DNA of 64,000 bases from CAVTJL01 sp963735065 (GTDB taxonomy: Bacteria; Pseudomonadota; Alphaproteobacteria; Geminicoccales; Geminicoccaceae): the NCBI GenBank assembly GCA_963735065.1, contig CAVTJL010000001.1, forward strand, positions 930,001 to 994,000, written 5' to 3'. A model generated the notes under the pieces. It was not told where the DNA came from, made no database searches, and was given only the letters and a program-made list of their open reading frames with translations. How positions within the stretch are numbered: position 1 is the first letter of the stretch; every line of letters starts with the position of its first letter. Positions 32,803-41,860 of this stretch are shown in pieces. Both the position numbers and the translations under genes were made by a program.

Positions 32803-34210
32803 ATGAGCGATGCCACGTACGATCTTGTCGTCATCGGCGGTGGGCCGGGCGGCTATGTGGCGGCAATCAAGGCAGCCCAGCTGGGCCTCAAGGTCGCCTG
32901 CGTCGAGAAGCGCGGCACGCTCGGCGGCACTTGCCTCAACGTCGGCTGCATCCCCTCGAAGGCGCTGCTGCACTCCTCGCATCTGTACGAGGAGGCCGGC
33001 CACGGCTTCAAGCAGCACGGCATCAAGGTGAAGGGCCTCGACCTCGACCTCGGCGCCATGCTCGACAACAAGGACAAGGTGGTCGAGGGCCTGACCTCCG
33101 GCGTCGAGTTCCTCTTCAAGAAGAACAAGGTCGACTACGTCGATCGGCAGCGGCCGGATCGTCTCGCCCGGCAAGGTCGCCGCCGAGACCAAGGACGGTG
33201 CCAAGGAGCTCTCGACCAGGAACATCCTGATCGCCACGGGCTCGGACAGCATGCCGCTGCCGGGTGTGACGGTCGACGAGGAGCGCATCGTCTCCTCGAC
33301 GGGCGCCCTCGACCTCGACGAGGTGCCAAAGCACCTGCTCGTCGTGGGTGGCGGCTATATCGGGCTCGAGATGGGCACCGTGTGGCGCCGTCTCGGCAGC
33401 AAGGTGACGGTCGTCGAGTTCCTCGACCGGATCACGCCCGGCATGGACGGCGAGGTGAGCAAGCAGCTCCAGCGCATCCTCCAAAAGCAGGGCATGACCT
33501 TCAAGCTCGGCACCAAGGTCGCCGGCGTGGAGGCCAAAGGCGACGGCCTCGCGGTCACGGTCGAGCCCGCCAAGGGCGGCGATCCCGAGGTGATCGAGGC
33601 CGACACGGTCCTCGTCTCGATCGGCCGGCGACCCTACACGGAAGGGCTGGGCCTCGAGGGCGTGGGGGTCGAGCTGGACGAGCGTCGCCGCGTCAAGGTG
33701 GACGAGCAGTTCCGCACGAACGTCGAGGGCATCTATGCGATCGGCGACGTGATCCGCGGCCCGATGCTGGCCCACAAGGCCGAGGAGGAGGGAAGCTGCG
33801 TCGCCGAGCAGCTGGCCGGGCAGCACCCCCACATCGACTACGACATCATCCCGGGCGTGGTCTACACGGCCCCCGAGGTCGCCTCGATCGGCAAGACCGA
33901 GGAGCAGCTCAAGGAGGCCGGAACCGCCTACAAGGTCGGCAAGTTTCCATTCCAGGCCAACAGCCGTGCGCGCTGCACCGGCGACACCGACGGGTTCGTC
34001 AAGCTTCTGGCCGATGCCAAGACCGACCGCGTGCTGGGTGCCCACATCATCGGATCAGAGGCCGGCACGCTGATCGGCGAGATCGGCATTGCCATGGAGT
34101 TCGGCGCGTCGAGCGAGGACATCGCCCGCACCTGCCATGCGCATCCGACGATGGAGGAGGCGATCAAGGAGGCGGCGCTCGCCACCTTCTTCAAGCCGAT
34201 CCACATCTGA
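32803..34210 (+). CDS. lpdA: Dihydrolipoyl dehydrogenase (E3), frameshifted
   Basis: About 468 residues once the frame is joined. FAD site LVVIGGGPGGYVAAIKAA, redox disulfide Cys44/Cys49 in GGTCLNVGCIPSKA, NAD site LLVVGGGYIGLEMG, second FAD segment YAIGDVIRGPMLAHKA, and catalytic His-Glu in CHAHPTMEEAIKEA. At about 33140-33150 the frame changes between KKNKVDYV and IGSGRIVSPGKV, consistent with one extra base. All motifs are intact on both sides, and no second lpd is in view, so a sequence error is likely. Last gene of the TCA operon. Confidence 0.93.
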
Positions 34211-34240
34211 GCGAGGCCCCGCTGGCCGGGAGATCGCCAC

Positions 34241-34317
34241 GCCATGCTGCACTGCGTCACGCTGTCCCTTGAATGATCGCTGCGGCGTCCCTTTATTATT
34301 GTGCAGTGCAGCATGGC
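34241..34317. promoter_or_regulatory. Phasin control region with a 15-bp dyad of TGC-rich boxes
   Basis: GCCATGCTGCACTGC at 34241-34255 recurs as its exact reverse complement GCAGTGCAGCATGGC at 34303-34317, with 47 bases between, just ahead of the phasin ribosome site. The phasin repressor PhaR of Paracoccus and Rhodobacter is known to bind TGC-rich CTGC-type boxes before phasin genes, so both arms are likely PhaR sites. An AT-rich patch (TTTATTATTG) beside the right arm may be the -10. Confidence 0.65.
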
Positions 34318-34330
34318 AAGGAGTTCACCG

Positions 34331-34705
34331 ATGGCCCGCACCACCTCTCCCAAGGTTGCCCTTCCGAAGTTCGACCTCGATGGCCTGTTCGCCCTGCAGC
34401 GGGCGAACCTCGAGAGCCTGACCCAGGCGCAGCAGGTTTGGGTTGATGCCACCCAGGCGATCGTTCGCCTGCAGCACAACTGGGTCCAGGAGGTCTTCAA
34501 GGGCTTCGAGGGCGTCGGCCAGATCGACGCGCAGAAGAAGCCCGAGGCTTATCTGGCGGACGCCAAGGTCAATGCCGAGAAGGCGATGGCCGTGGCCAAG
34601 CAGGGCTTCGATCTCGGCGTGAAGGCGCAGAGCGAGGTCGCTCAGATCCTGACCAAGCGCGCCGCCGCGAACATCGACGAGATCAAGGGTTTCGCCGCGG
34701 CCTGA
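34331..34705 (+). CDS. Phasin family protein (polyhydroxyalkanoate granule)
   Basis: 124 residues, almost all helix: LFALQRANLESLTQAQQVW, AIVRLQHNWVQEVFKGFEG, NAEKAMAVAKQGFDLGVKAQ. This is the phasin pattern that coats PHA granules. The start ATG at 34331 follows AAGGAG at ideal distance. A strong terminator follows. No PHA synthase gene is in the window. Confidence 0.88.
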   Translation: MARTTSPKVALPKFDLDGLFALQRANLESLTQAQQVWVDATQAIVRLQHNWVQEVFKGFEGVGQIDAQKKPEAYLADAKVNAEKAMAVAKQGFDLGVKAQSEVAQILTKRAAANIDEIKGFAAA

Positions 34706-34776
34706 GCAAGGCCTGCGAGCCCCTTCCGGACGGTCCCTGCTCCTCCTCCCTCCTCCTCGGGCCGTCCGGCTTTCCG

Positions 34777-34808
34777 GGCCCCGGGCGCCCTGTCGCCCGG
34801 GGCCTTTT
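34777..34808 (+). terminator. Intrinsic terminator of the phasin gene
   Basis: Perfect 11-bp stem GGCCCCGGGCG / CGCCCGGGGCC with a 6-base loop followed by TTTT. It is the clearest Rho-independent terminator in the window. Confidence 0.9.
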
Positions 34809-34830
34809 CCTATGCGCCGAACGGACGAGC

Positions 34831-35719
34831 CTACGCTGACGCGGTCAGATGCTCTGCCAGCCGCCTGGCGTGGGAGGGCAGGGCATCGAGCCGCCGCACG
34901 GCGACCACGAGCCGACGCTCGGCCCACGGATCCTCCAGCGGCACGAGGGTAAGCGCTCCCCCGGCATCCCATCGTCGGGCCGCTGCCTCGGGGACCACCG
35001 CCACGCCGGCGCCGAGCGCGACCATGCGGCAGACGGCGTCGAGCCCGCGCACCCGCACGCGCGTCCGCATCCGGCCACCCGTCCGTGCCGCGTGCGCGGC
35101 CAGATGCCCACCGAGCGCGCTGTCGCCGGAAAGGCCCACGAACTCGCTGGCCAGCGCTTCCGCGAAGGCAAGTCGCGTCCGGCCCGCGAGCGCATGGCCC
35201 TGAGGCGCTATGAGCACGAGGCGGTCGGCACGGAACGGCATCACTTCCAGCCCCGACAGATCGGCGTGGTCGGCAGCGATCCCGATCTCGGCCTGCGCCT
35301 CGGCGACAGCAGCGTGCGACCTCCACGCTCGGTCGCTCGTCCAGCTCCACGTCGACGTTCGGGTTCGCCGCAAGGAAGCGCGCCAGCGTCTCGGGCAGAA
35401 ACTCCGCCGTGGCGGCCGTGTTCGCCAGCAGCCGGACATGGCCCTTCAGCCGGCGGGCATAGTCTCCCAGCTCGCCCCGCATCCGCTCCAGCTGAGCCGT
35501 CAGCAGCCGTGCGTGATGCGCGAGCGCCCGGCCAGCGGAGGTCGGCTCGACGCCACGCCGTCCGCGCTCGAGAAGCGGCACGCCCGCCTGCTCCTCCATG
35601 CCCCGCACCCGTGCGCTGGCGGAGGCAAGGGCGAGACCCGAGCGGGCGGCGCCCGCCGTGATGCTCCCTGCCTCGACGACATGCAGGAAGAGACGCAGGT
35701 CCGTCAGGTCGAAATGCAT
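34831..35719 (-). CDS. LysR family transcriptional regulator, frameshifted
   Basis: About 295 residues joined. The N-terminal HTH (MHFDLTDLRLFLHVVEAGSI, LASASARVRGMEE, PLLERGRRGVEPT) and the start of the effector domain run to DERPSVEVA. From about 35308-35322 the frame shifts by one (an apparent extra base) and continues as AVAEAQAEIGIAADHADL to the end. It is divergent from the TauE-type transporter and so probably controls it. Confidence 0.85.
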
Positions 35720-35816
35720 GGCTCCTCGCTCCGCCGGCCTGCCTTCGTTTGAGACGGAGGCAGGCTATGCCAATCGCTCATTGTGGGGCAGGGCTGTTGA
35801 CCGCAGCATCCGACGC

Positions 35817-36566
35817 ATGGCGGATTTCCTCTCTCTTGCGCTGCCCATCACCGGCACATTCCTCCTTGCCGGTCTCACGAAAGGCGTGCTCGGCCTGGGC
35901 CTGCCGACGATCGCTATGGGCCTGCTGGGCCTTTTCATGCCGCCTGTCGAGGCGGCTGCGATGCTCGTCGTGCCTTCGTTGGTGACGAATCTATGGCAGC
36001 TTCTGGCCGGACCGCGTCTTGCTCCCGTGCTTCACCGCCTCTGGCCCATGATGCTGGGCGTCGCGGTCGGCACGCTCGCCTCCTCCGGGGTGATCACAGG
36101 GGCCGAGGCGGGCCTCACCACGGGAGCGCTCGGCGGCGCCCTGATGCTCTATGGAATCGTCGGGCTCCTGAAGAAGGCCCGGTTGCGGGTGCCGTCCGCA
36201 AGCGAGCGCTGGCTGGCACCCCTCGTTGGTGTGACGACGGGCCTCGTCACCGGCGCCACGGGCGTTCTCGTGATGCCGGCCGTGCCCTATCTCGGCTCGA
36301 TCGGCCTGAAGCGCGACGAGCTGGTGCAGGCGCTCGGCCTGTCGTTCACCGTCTCGACCCTGGCTCTCGCTGCCGGCCTGGCGCTCCACGGTGCGCTGCC
36401 GCTCAGGGCAACGGGCGTCTCGCTGCTTGCCCTCGGGCCGGCGCTGGCGGGCATGATGATCGGCGCATCGCTCCGCAGGCGGCTGAGCCCCGCCATCTTC
36501 CGGGCGCTCTTCTTCATCGGGCTCTTGGCGCTTGGCTGCGAGCTCGTCCGGCGCGGACTGACCTGA
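35817..36566 (+). CDS. TSUP family transporter (TauE/SafE)
   Basis: A 249-residue membrane protein with about 8 hydrophobic segments in two similar halves: FLLAGLTKGVLGLGLPTIAMG near the N-terminus and GVTTGLVTGATGVLVMP in the second half are the paired TauE/SafE signature. The family exports sulfite, sulfonates or organic acids. The divergent LysR gene supports substrate-induced control. Confidence 0.9.
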   Translation: MADFLSLALPITGTFLLAGLTKGVLGLGLPTIAMGLLGLFMPPVEAAAMLVVPSLVTNLWQLLAGPRLAPVLHRLWPMMLGVAVGTLASSGVITGAEAGLTTGALGGALMLYGIVGLLKKARLRVPSASERWLAPLVGVTTGLVTGATGVLVMPAVPYLGSIGLKRDELVQALGLSFTVSTLALAAGLALHGALPLRATGVSLLALGPALAGMMIGASLRRRLSPAIFRALFFIGLLALGCELVRRGLT

Positions 36567-36571
36567 GGCCC

Positions 36572-36591
36572 GGGGGGCTGCTGCGCCCCCC
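36572..36591. terminator. Hairpin between convergent tauE-type and htpX genes
   Basis: Stem GGGGGGC / GCCCCCC with a 6-base loop in the 54-base gap between converging genes. It could serve both. No clear T-run. Confidence 0.45.
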
Positions 36592-36620
36592 TGCGGCGCG
36601 GCATGGCGCCAGGGCTGCCG

Positions 36621-37589
36621 TCAGCCTTGCCAGGGACCTCGACCGCCGGTGCTCGGCACGCTGCCGCGGCGCACGGCGCGTGGCGCGGCGGTCGGCCGAC
36701 GCGGCTCGCTCGCGGTCGCCGAGACCGAGGGCCCCTCCCTCCCACCGGCCAATGCCACAAGGCGGCGGATCCGCTCCTCGGTCGGCGGATGGGTGCGAAA
36801 GAGGTTGGCCATCCCGCCGCCGTGCAGCGGGTTGATGATGAAGAGATGCGCCGTGGCCGGGTTGCGGTCGGCCGACGGCAGATCGGCACCGGCCGCCACG
36901 CTCTCGATCCGCTGCAGCGCTCGGGCGAGCGAGAGCGGGTGACCCGAGATCTCCGCACCGCCCCGGTCGGCCGCGAACTCGCGCGTGCGCGAGATCGCCA
37001 TCTGCACAAGGGCAGCCGCCAGGGGCGCCAGCAGCATCACGAGCAGGGCCACGAGCGGATTGGCCCGCTCCCCGTCCCGCGAGCCGCCGAACATGCCACC
37101 GAAGAAGAAGGCGAACTGAGCGAGGAAGCCGATGGCGCCGGCGATCGTCGCCGCGATCGTCATGGTCAAGGTGTCGTGGTTGCGGATGTGGGCCAGCTCG
37201 TGGGCGAGGACACCGGCGAGCTCGTCCTCGCTCAGGGTCCGCATGATGCCCGTCGTGACGGCCACCGCGGCATGATGCGGGTCGCGGCCGGTGGCGAAGG
37301 CGTTGGGCTGATCACTCTCGATCACGTAGACCTTGGGCATCGGCAGCCCCGCGCGCTGCGCCAGGCGCTCCACGAGCCCATGGAGCTGCGGCGCCGACAT
37401 GCGCGTCACGATCCGCGCATTGTGCATCTTCAGCACCATGTCGGCCGAGTTCCAATAGGCGAAGCCGTTCATGCCGACCGCCAGCAGCAGGGCGATGACG
37501 AGACCGGCCTGCCCGCCGATCAGAAAGCCGACGGCGAGAAAGAGCCCGGTCAGGGCGGCGAGAAGAAGGCCGGTGCGAACGATGTTCAT
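36621..37589 (-). CDS. htpX: Protease HtpX (M48 zinc metalloprotease)
   Basis: 322 residues. Two N-terminal TM segments (about 5-50), zinc motif HELAHIRNHD, further TM segments near 150-200, and the third zinc ligand in REFAADRGGAEISG. HtpX degrades misfolded inner-membrane proteins with FtsH. It has a Pro/Arg-rich tail of about 40 residues longer than the E. coli protein. The start at MNIVRTGLLLA is the family start. Confidence 0.95.
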   Translation of the reverse strand: MNIVRTGLLLAALTGLFLAVGFLIGGQAGLVIALLLAVGMNGFAYWNSADMVLKMHNARIVTRMSAPQLHGLVERLAQRAGLPMPKVYVIESDQPNAFATGRDPHHAAVAVTTGIMRTLSEDELAGVLAHELAHIRNHDTLTMTIAATIAGAIGFLAQFAFFFGGMFGGSRDGERANPLVALLVMLLAPLAAALVQMAISRTREFAADRGGAEISGHPLSLARALQRIESVAAGADLPSADRNPATAHLFIINPLHGGGMANLFRTHPPTEERIRRLVALAGGREGPSVSATASEPRRPTAAPRAVRRGSVPSTGGRGPWQG

Positions 37590-37749
37590 CGGGGTCCGCG
37601 CTCGCTTCAAGATGGGCAACCTTGAGGTAGGAGCTGAGCAGCCTCCCGCCAAGGCACGGCGCCATTGCTTGCGTGACTCGGCGCCAAGGTAGGACAATCC
37701 TTCGAGGCGCGAGGGTGGCCCGAGACCATTCCCAGGCGGGAGGCGATGT

Positions 37750-40089
37750 ATGCAGGCGCAGGAAGATTGGCTGAGCGGCTCGAGACGAAGCACCGCGGAG
37801 GCCAAGGTCACGAGCGAGGAGGCGCTCGAGGTCCATGCGAGCGGCAGGCCGGGCAAGATCGAGATCACGCCGACCAAGCCGCTCACGACCGCGCGCGATC
37901 TGTCGCTCGTTTACTCGCCTGGTGTCGCCGCCCCCTGCCTCGTCATCGCGAAGGACCCCGATGCGGCGTACGACTACACCACCAAGGGCAACCTCGTTGC
38001 GGTGATCTCGAACGGCACGGCCGTCCTCGGGCTGGGCGATCTGGGCGCGCTGGGCGCCAAGCCCGTGATGGAAGGCAAGGCCGTCCTCTTCAAGCGCTTC
38101 GCCGACATCGACAGCATCGACCTCGAGGTCGACACCAAGGACGTCGACGCCTTCGTCGACTGCGTGAAGCTGCTCGGGCCCACCTTCGGCGGCATCAATC
38201 TCGAGGACATCAAGGCGCCCGAATGCTTCATCATCGAGCAGCGCCTGCGCGAGCTGATGGACATTCCGGTCTTCCATGACGACCAGCACGGCACGGCCAT
38301 CATCGCCGCTGCCGGCCTCGTCAACGCCCTCGACCTCACGGGCCGCTCCCTCGCCAACGTCCGCGTGGTCATCAACGGCGCCGGCGCTGCCGCCATCGCC
38401 TGTGCCGAGCTCATCAAGGCGATGGGCGTGCCGCACGACCATGTCATGCTGTGCGACACCAAGGGGGTGATCTACCAGGGCCGCACCGATGGCATGAACC
38501 AGTGGAAGTCGGGCCATGCCGTCGCGACGGAGCTGCGCACCCTCTCCGAGGCGATGAAGGGAGCCGACGTCGTGTTCGGGCTCTCGATCAAAGGGGCCTT
38601 CTCCAAAGAGATGATCGCCTCGATGGCCGACAAGCCGATCATCTTCGCCATGGCGAACCCCGATCCCGAGATCACGCCCGAGGAGGTGCGCGAGGTGCGG
38701 GATGACGCGCTGATGGCGACGGGTCGCTCCGACTATTCGAACCAGATCAACAATGTGCTGGGCTTCCCCTACATCTTCCGGGGTGCCCTCGACGTTCGCG
38801 CCTCGGCGATCAACGACGCGATGAAGATCGCCGCCGCCTACGCGATCGCCGGGTTGGCGCGCGAGGAGGTCCCGGATCAGGTGACGGCCGCCTATCGCGG
38901 CCGACGCCTGCGCTACGGGTCCGACTACTTCATCCCGACCCCGTTCGATCCGCGCCTGATCGTCTCCGTGCCGATCGCCGTCGCGAAGGCGGCGATGGAG
39001 AGCGGCGTCGCGCGCAAACCCATCGTCAACGTCGACAAGTACAGGAACGTGCTGCGCTCGCGGCTCGATCCGGCGGCAAGCCGGATGCAGCTCATCATCG
39101 ACCGGGTGCGCTCGAGCCCCAAGCGCGTGGTCTTCGCCGAGGGCGAGGAGGAAAAGGCGATCAGCGCGGCCCTCGCCTGGCGCAATGACGGGCTCGGCAT
39201 GCCGATCCTGATCGGTCGCGAGGACCGAATCGCGTCCACGCTGCAGGGCATGGGCCTCTCGAAGCTCGAGGGTATCGAGATCCACAATGCGCGGATCTCG
39301 GAGCACAACCGCGCGTACGGGGACTATCTCTACCGGCGGCAGCAGCGGCACGGCCTTCTCTTCCGCGACTGCCAGCGGCTGGTGAACCAGGACCGCAACG
39401 TCTTCGGCGCCTGCATGGTCGCGAACGGCCATGCGGATGCGATGATCACGGGCCTCACGCGCAGCTACCATACGGTGCTCGAGGACGTCCTGAGCGTCGT
39501 CGACGCGATGCCGGGCCAGCGCGTCTTCGGCCTCACCATGATGGTGGCGAAGGGCCGGACGGTCTTCATCGCCGACACCACGGTCCACGAGCTCCCCGAT
39601 ACCAAGACGCTCGCGGACATCACCACGCAGACGGCGCGCATGGTCAAGCGCATGGGCTTCACGCCGCGGGTGGCGCTTCTCTCGTTCGCGACCTTCGGCA
39701 ACCCGCCGGTCTCGAAGGCGGCGCGCATCCGCGACGTCGTGATGGAGCTGGACCGGCGGCAGGTCGACTTCGAGTATGACGGCGAGATGGGCGTCGACGT
39801 GGCGCTCGATCCCGAGCTGATGGCGCTCTACCCGTTCTGCCGTCTCAAGGGCCCGGCCAACGTGCTGATCATGCCGGCGCTGCACACGGCCAACATCGCC
39901 TCCAAGCTGCTCCACCAGCTGGGCGACGGCACGGTGATCGGCCCGCTGCTGACCGGCCTTTCCAAGCCGATCCAGATCGTGCCGATGAACGCCACAGTCT
40001 CGGACATGCTCAACGTCGCGGCCATCGCGGCCCACGACACGCTGAGCGAGGAGGAGACCGCGACGGCCAGCGCCCGCGCGGCCGAGTAG
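37750..40089 (+). CDS. maeB: NADP-dependent malic enzyme with C-terminal phosphotransacetylase domain
   Basis: 779 residues. The malic enzyme half is 1-430 (SLVYSPGVAAPC, HDDQHGTAIIAAAGL, NAD(P) fold VVINGAGAAAIACAELI). The second half (about 440-770) is a phosphate acetyltransferase-like domain (RVVFAEGEEEKAISAAL, DGEMGVDVALDPEL, LIMPALHTANIASKLL) that is usually regulatory in this fusion. It turns malate into pyruvate plus NADPH. The fusion is the normal MaeB form in proteobacteria. Confidence 0.96.
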   Translation: MQAQEDWLSGSRRSTAEAKVTSEEALEVHASGRPGKIEITPTKPLTTARDLSLVYSPGVAAPCLVIAKDPDAAYDYTTKGNLVAVISNGTAVLGLGDLGALGAKPVMEGKAVLFKRFADIDSIDLEVDTKDVDAFVDCVKLLGPTFGGINLEDIKAPECFIIEQRLRELMDIPVFHDDQHGTAIIAAAGLVNALDLTGRSLANVRVVINGAGAAAIACAELIKAMGVPHDHVMLCDTKGVIYQGRTDGMNQWKSGHAVATELRTLSEAMKGADVVFGLSIKGAFSKEMIASMADKPIIFAMANPDPEITPEEVREVRDDALMATGRSDYSNQINNVLGFPYIFRGALDVRASAINDAMKIAAAYAIAGLAREEVPDQVTAAYRGRRLRYGSDYFIPTPFDPRLIVSVPIAVAKAAMESGVARKPIVNVDKYRNVLRSRLDPAASRMQLIIDRVRSSPKRVVFAEGEEEKAISAALAWRNDGLGMPILIGREDRIASTLQGMGLSKLEGIEIHNARISEHNRAYGDYLYRRQQRHGLLFRDCQRLVNQDRNVFGACMVANGHADAMITGLTRSYHTVLEDVLSVVDAMPGQRVFGLTMMVAKGRTVFIADTTVHELPDTKTLADITTQTARMVKRMGFTPRVALLSFATFGNPPVSKAARIRDVVMELDRRQVDFEYDGEMGVDVALDPELMALYPFCRLKGPANVLIMPALHTANIASKLLHQLGDGTVIGPLLTGLSKPIQIVPMNATVSDMLNVAAIAAHDTLSEEETATASARAAE

Positions 40090-40113
40090 CCCGCTCCTCG
40101 GGACGGGCGGCGC

Positions 40114-41021
40114 TCAGACGACGATCGTGCCCTCGATCACGGTAATGGCGTGTCCGCCGACGCGGATGCGCCAGTCGCCTCCAGCCTGCGTCCGGCTGCA
40201 CTCGAGATAGACCTGCCCGGGGCGGTGCAGCTCGGCTCCCTGCTCGGCCCAGTAGACGAGCTCGTCTGGCCCGCCAAACAGGCTGTGTGCCGCCACGTAG
40301 GCGGCGACGCAGCCGTTGGCCGAGCCCGTCACGGGGTCCTCGGCCACGCCGTCGCCGGGCGCGAAGCATCGCAGCTTGAGGTCGATCCCTGGCGAGAGCG
40401 CCCGCGGCGCGAAGACGGCGAGGCCGCCGGCGCCGTAGCGCCTGCAGCAGGCCTCGATCGCAGGGAGGTCGGGCCGGATGGCTGCAACGGTCTCCGCCTC
40501 GCGGACCGGCAGGACGAGCCAGGGGATGCCCGTCGAGACGGTCTCGACCGGAAGGTCCAGCAGCGCCCGCACCTCACAGCCGATAATCGCTGCCCGCTCG
40601 GCCATCGCGATCTCCACCGGCTGCCGCTCGGGACGCCCCTGGGTCATGACCAGGAAGGCGCGACCGTCCTGCTCGCGGCGCTCCACCGGCACGATTCCGA
40701 TGCCGCATTCCTGATTCAGCTCGCCGGCACGGCACGGCCGGCCGCCACCTCGCGCGCGAGGTGGGCATGGGCCGCTGCGATGGTCGGATGGCCGGCGAAG
40801 GGAAGCTCCGAGGCCGGCGTGAAGATCCGTGCTCGATAGTCCGCTCCGGAAGCTTCGGGTCGCAGGAGAAAGACGGTTTCCGAGAGATTCATCTCCCGGG
40901 TGATCGCCTGCATCTGCGCCGAGCTTAGATCGTCCGCGTCCAGGACCACGGCGGCCGGATTGCCGGCGAAGGGCTCCGTCGTGAAGACGTCGATCTGCAG
41001 AAAAGAATAGCGTCTGCCCAT
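40114..41021 (-). CDS. PhzF family isomerase-like protein, frameshifted
   Basis: About 302 residues joined. N-terminal: FLQIDVFTTEPFAGNPAAVV, catalytic Glu in MNLSETVFLL, FTPASELPFAGHPTIAAAHA. C-terminal: CFAPGDGVAEDPVTGSANG and HRPGQVYLECSR. Both halves are classic PhzF (diaminopimelate-epimerase fold). The frame changes near 40718-40735, here as if one base were missing. The ATG follows GGGAGG. No phenazine genes are nearby, so the substrate is unknown. Confidence 0.88.
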
Positions 41022-41170
41022 GCCCGCCTCCCGCCGCATGCCGGAAGAGGAAAGGGTAGGTCGTCAGCCGGCCGGAGCCAAGCCCACGGGCCGGCACCCT
41101 CGGGCGGAGAGGTCCGAGGGCGCCGATCGGCCGGCGAGAAGCGCTCAGGCCTTCGCGGAAGGCGGAGGTC

Positions 41171-41704
41171 TCAACGGCTCGGCACGGAGGCGTGGCCCAC
41201 CACACGGGCCGTCGGTGGCTCGCGCAACGCCGCGACGAAGAGCGGATCGGTGACGAGGCGGCGCAGCAGCGGCAGGATCTCGTGGCGCCGTATCACGAGG
41301 ATGGCGATCGCGAAGACCCAATTCGTGCAGGCCTCGCGGAAGAGCGTGCCGCCATCGTGGTAGGGATCGATGCCGAGCGGCGTGAACAGGTGAAAGAAGA
41401 GAGCGCCGGACATCGTGCCGAGCGCCACCGCTGCGCCGGCCACCTGGAGGCCCGGGATGACGAGCAGCAGGCAGGCCACCGCCTCGACGCCGCCTGTGAA
41501 GTACCGGAAGTACGGCTCGAAGCTCGGGATGCCGACCCACTTCGCGATCACGCTGAAGAGATAGCTGTCGGGCGCGAACTTGAAGGGCAGGTACCAGAGC
41601 AGAATGTAGACGATATAGGCAGCGAGCAGATACGGCACCGCAACCCAGGCAGCAGTTGCAGGCCGCCTGGCGAGCCGGTCGAGAGCCGCGACGGGTGACG
41701 TCAT
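41171..41704 (-). CDS. DoxX-like integral membrane protein
   Basis: 177 residues with four hydrophobic segments (about 20-40, 65-90, 90-112, 128-147), in the pattern of the DoxX/DoxD family: YFRYFTGGVEAVACLLLVIPG and LGTMSGALFFHLFTPLG are typical. Function in this organism is unknown; relatives are linked to thiosulfate oxidation or redox stress. Confidence 0.75.
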   Translation of the reverse strand: MTSPVAALDRLARRPATAAWVAVPYLLAAYIVYILLWYLPFKFAPDSYLFSVIAKWVGIPSFEPYFRYFTGGVEAVACLLLVIPGLQVAGAAVALGTMSGALFFHLFTPLGIDPYHDGGTLFREACTNWVFAIAILVIRRHEILPLLRRLVTDPLFVAALREPPTARVVGHASVPSR

Positions 41705-41822
41705 GGTCGGTACTCCTCGGGTAGAACGTCCTGAGCCCGAGGTTGCTCGTCCGGCGGTCCCGGCGGAAATGCCGCCTCGCTCCCGTAACGATGCGCGTCG
41801 GCTATCGATGCACGGTCAAGCG

Positions 41823-41851
41823 GGGGTCCGGCCGGCATGCGGCCGGACCCC
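41823..41851 (-). terminator. Strong hairpin after the sugar-type binding protein gene
   Basis: Perfect 12-bp stem GGGGTCCGGCCG / CGGCCGGACCCC with a 5-base loop, starting 9 bases past the stop of the gene at 41861. No T-run on the transcribed side, so termination may need Rho; it should at least protect the mRNA end. Confidence 0.7.
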
Positions 41852-41860
41852 TGAGCCCGA

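Noticed and set aside
33135..33150. Programmed frameshift in lpdA
   Set aside because: No slippery heptamer or downstream structure was seen, and seven unrelated genes show the same kind of break. An error is simpler.
37750..40089. Malic enzyme-phosphotransacetylase fusion as a novelty
   Set aside because: It is the standard MaeB architecture in proteobacteria.
40114..41021. PhzF as evidence for a phenazine cluster
   Set aside because: No other phz genes are nearby; PhzF-like proteins are widespread with unknown substrates.
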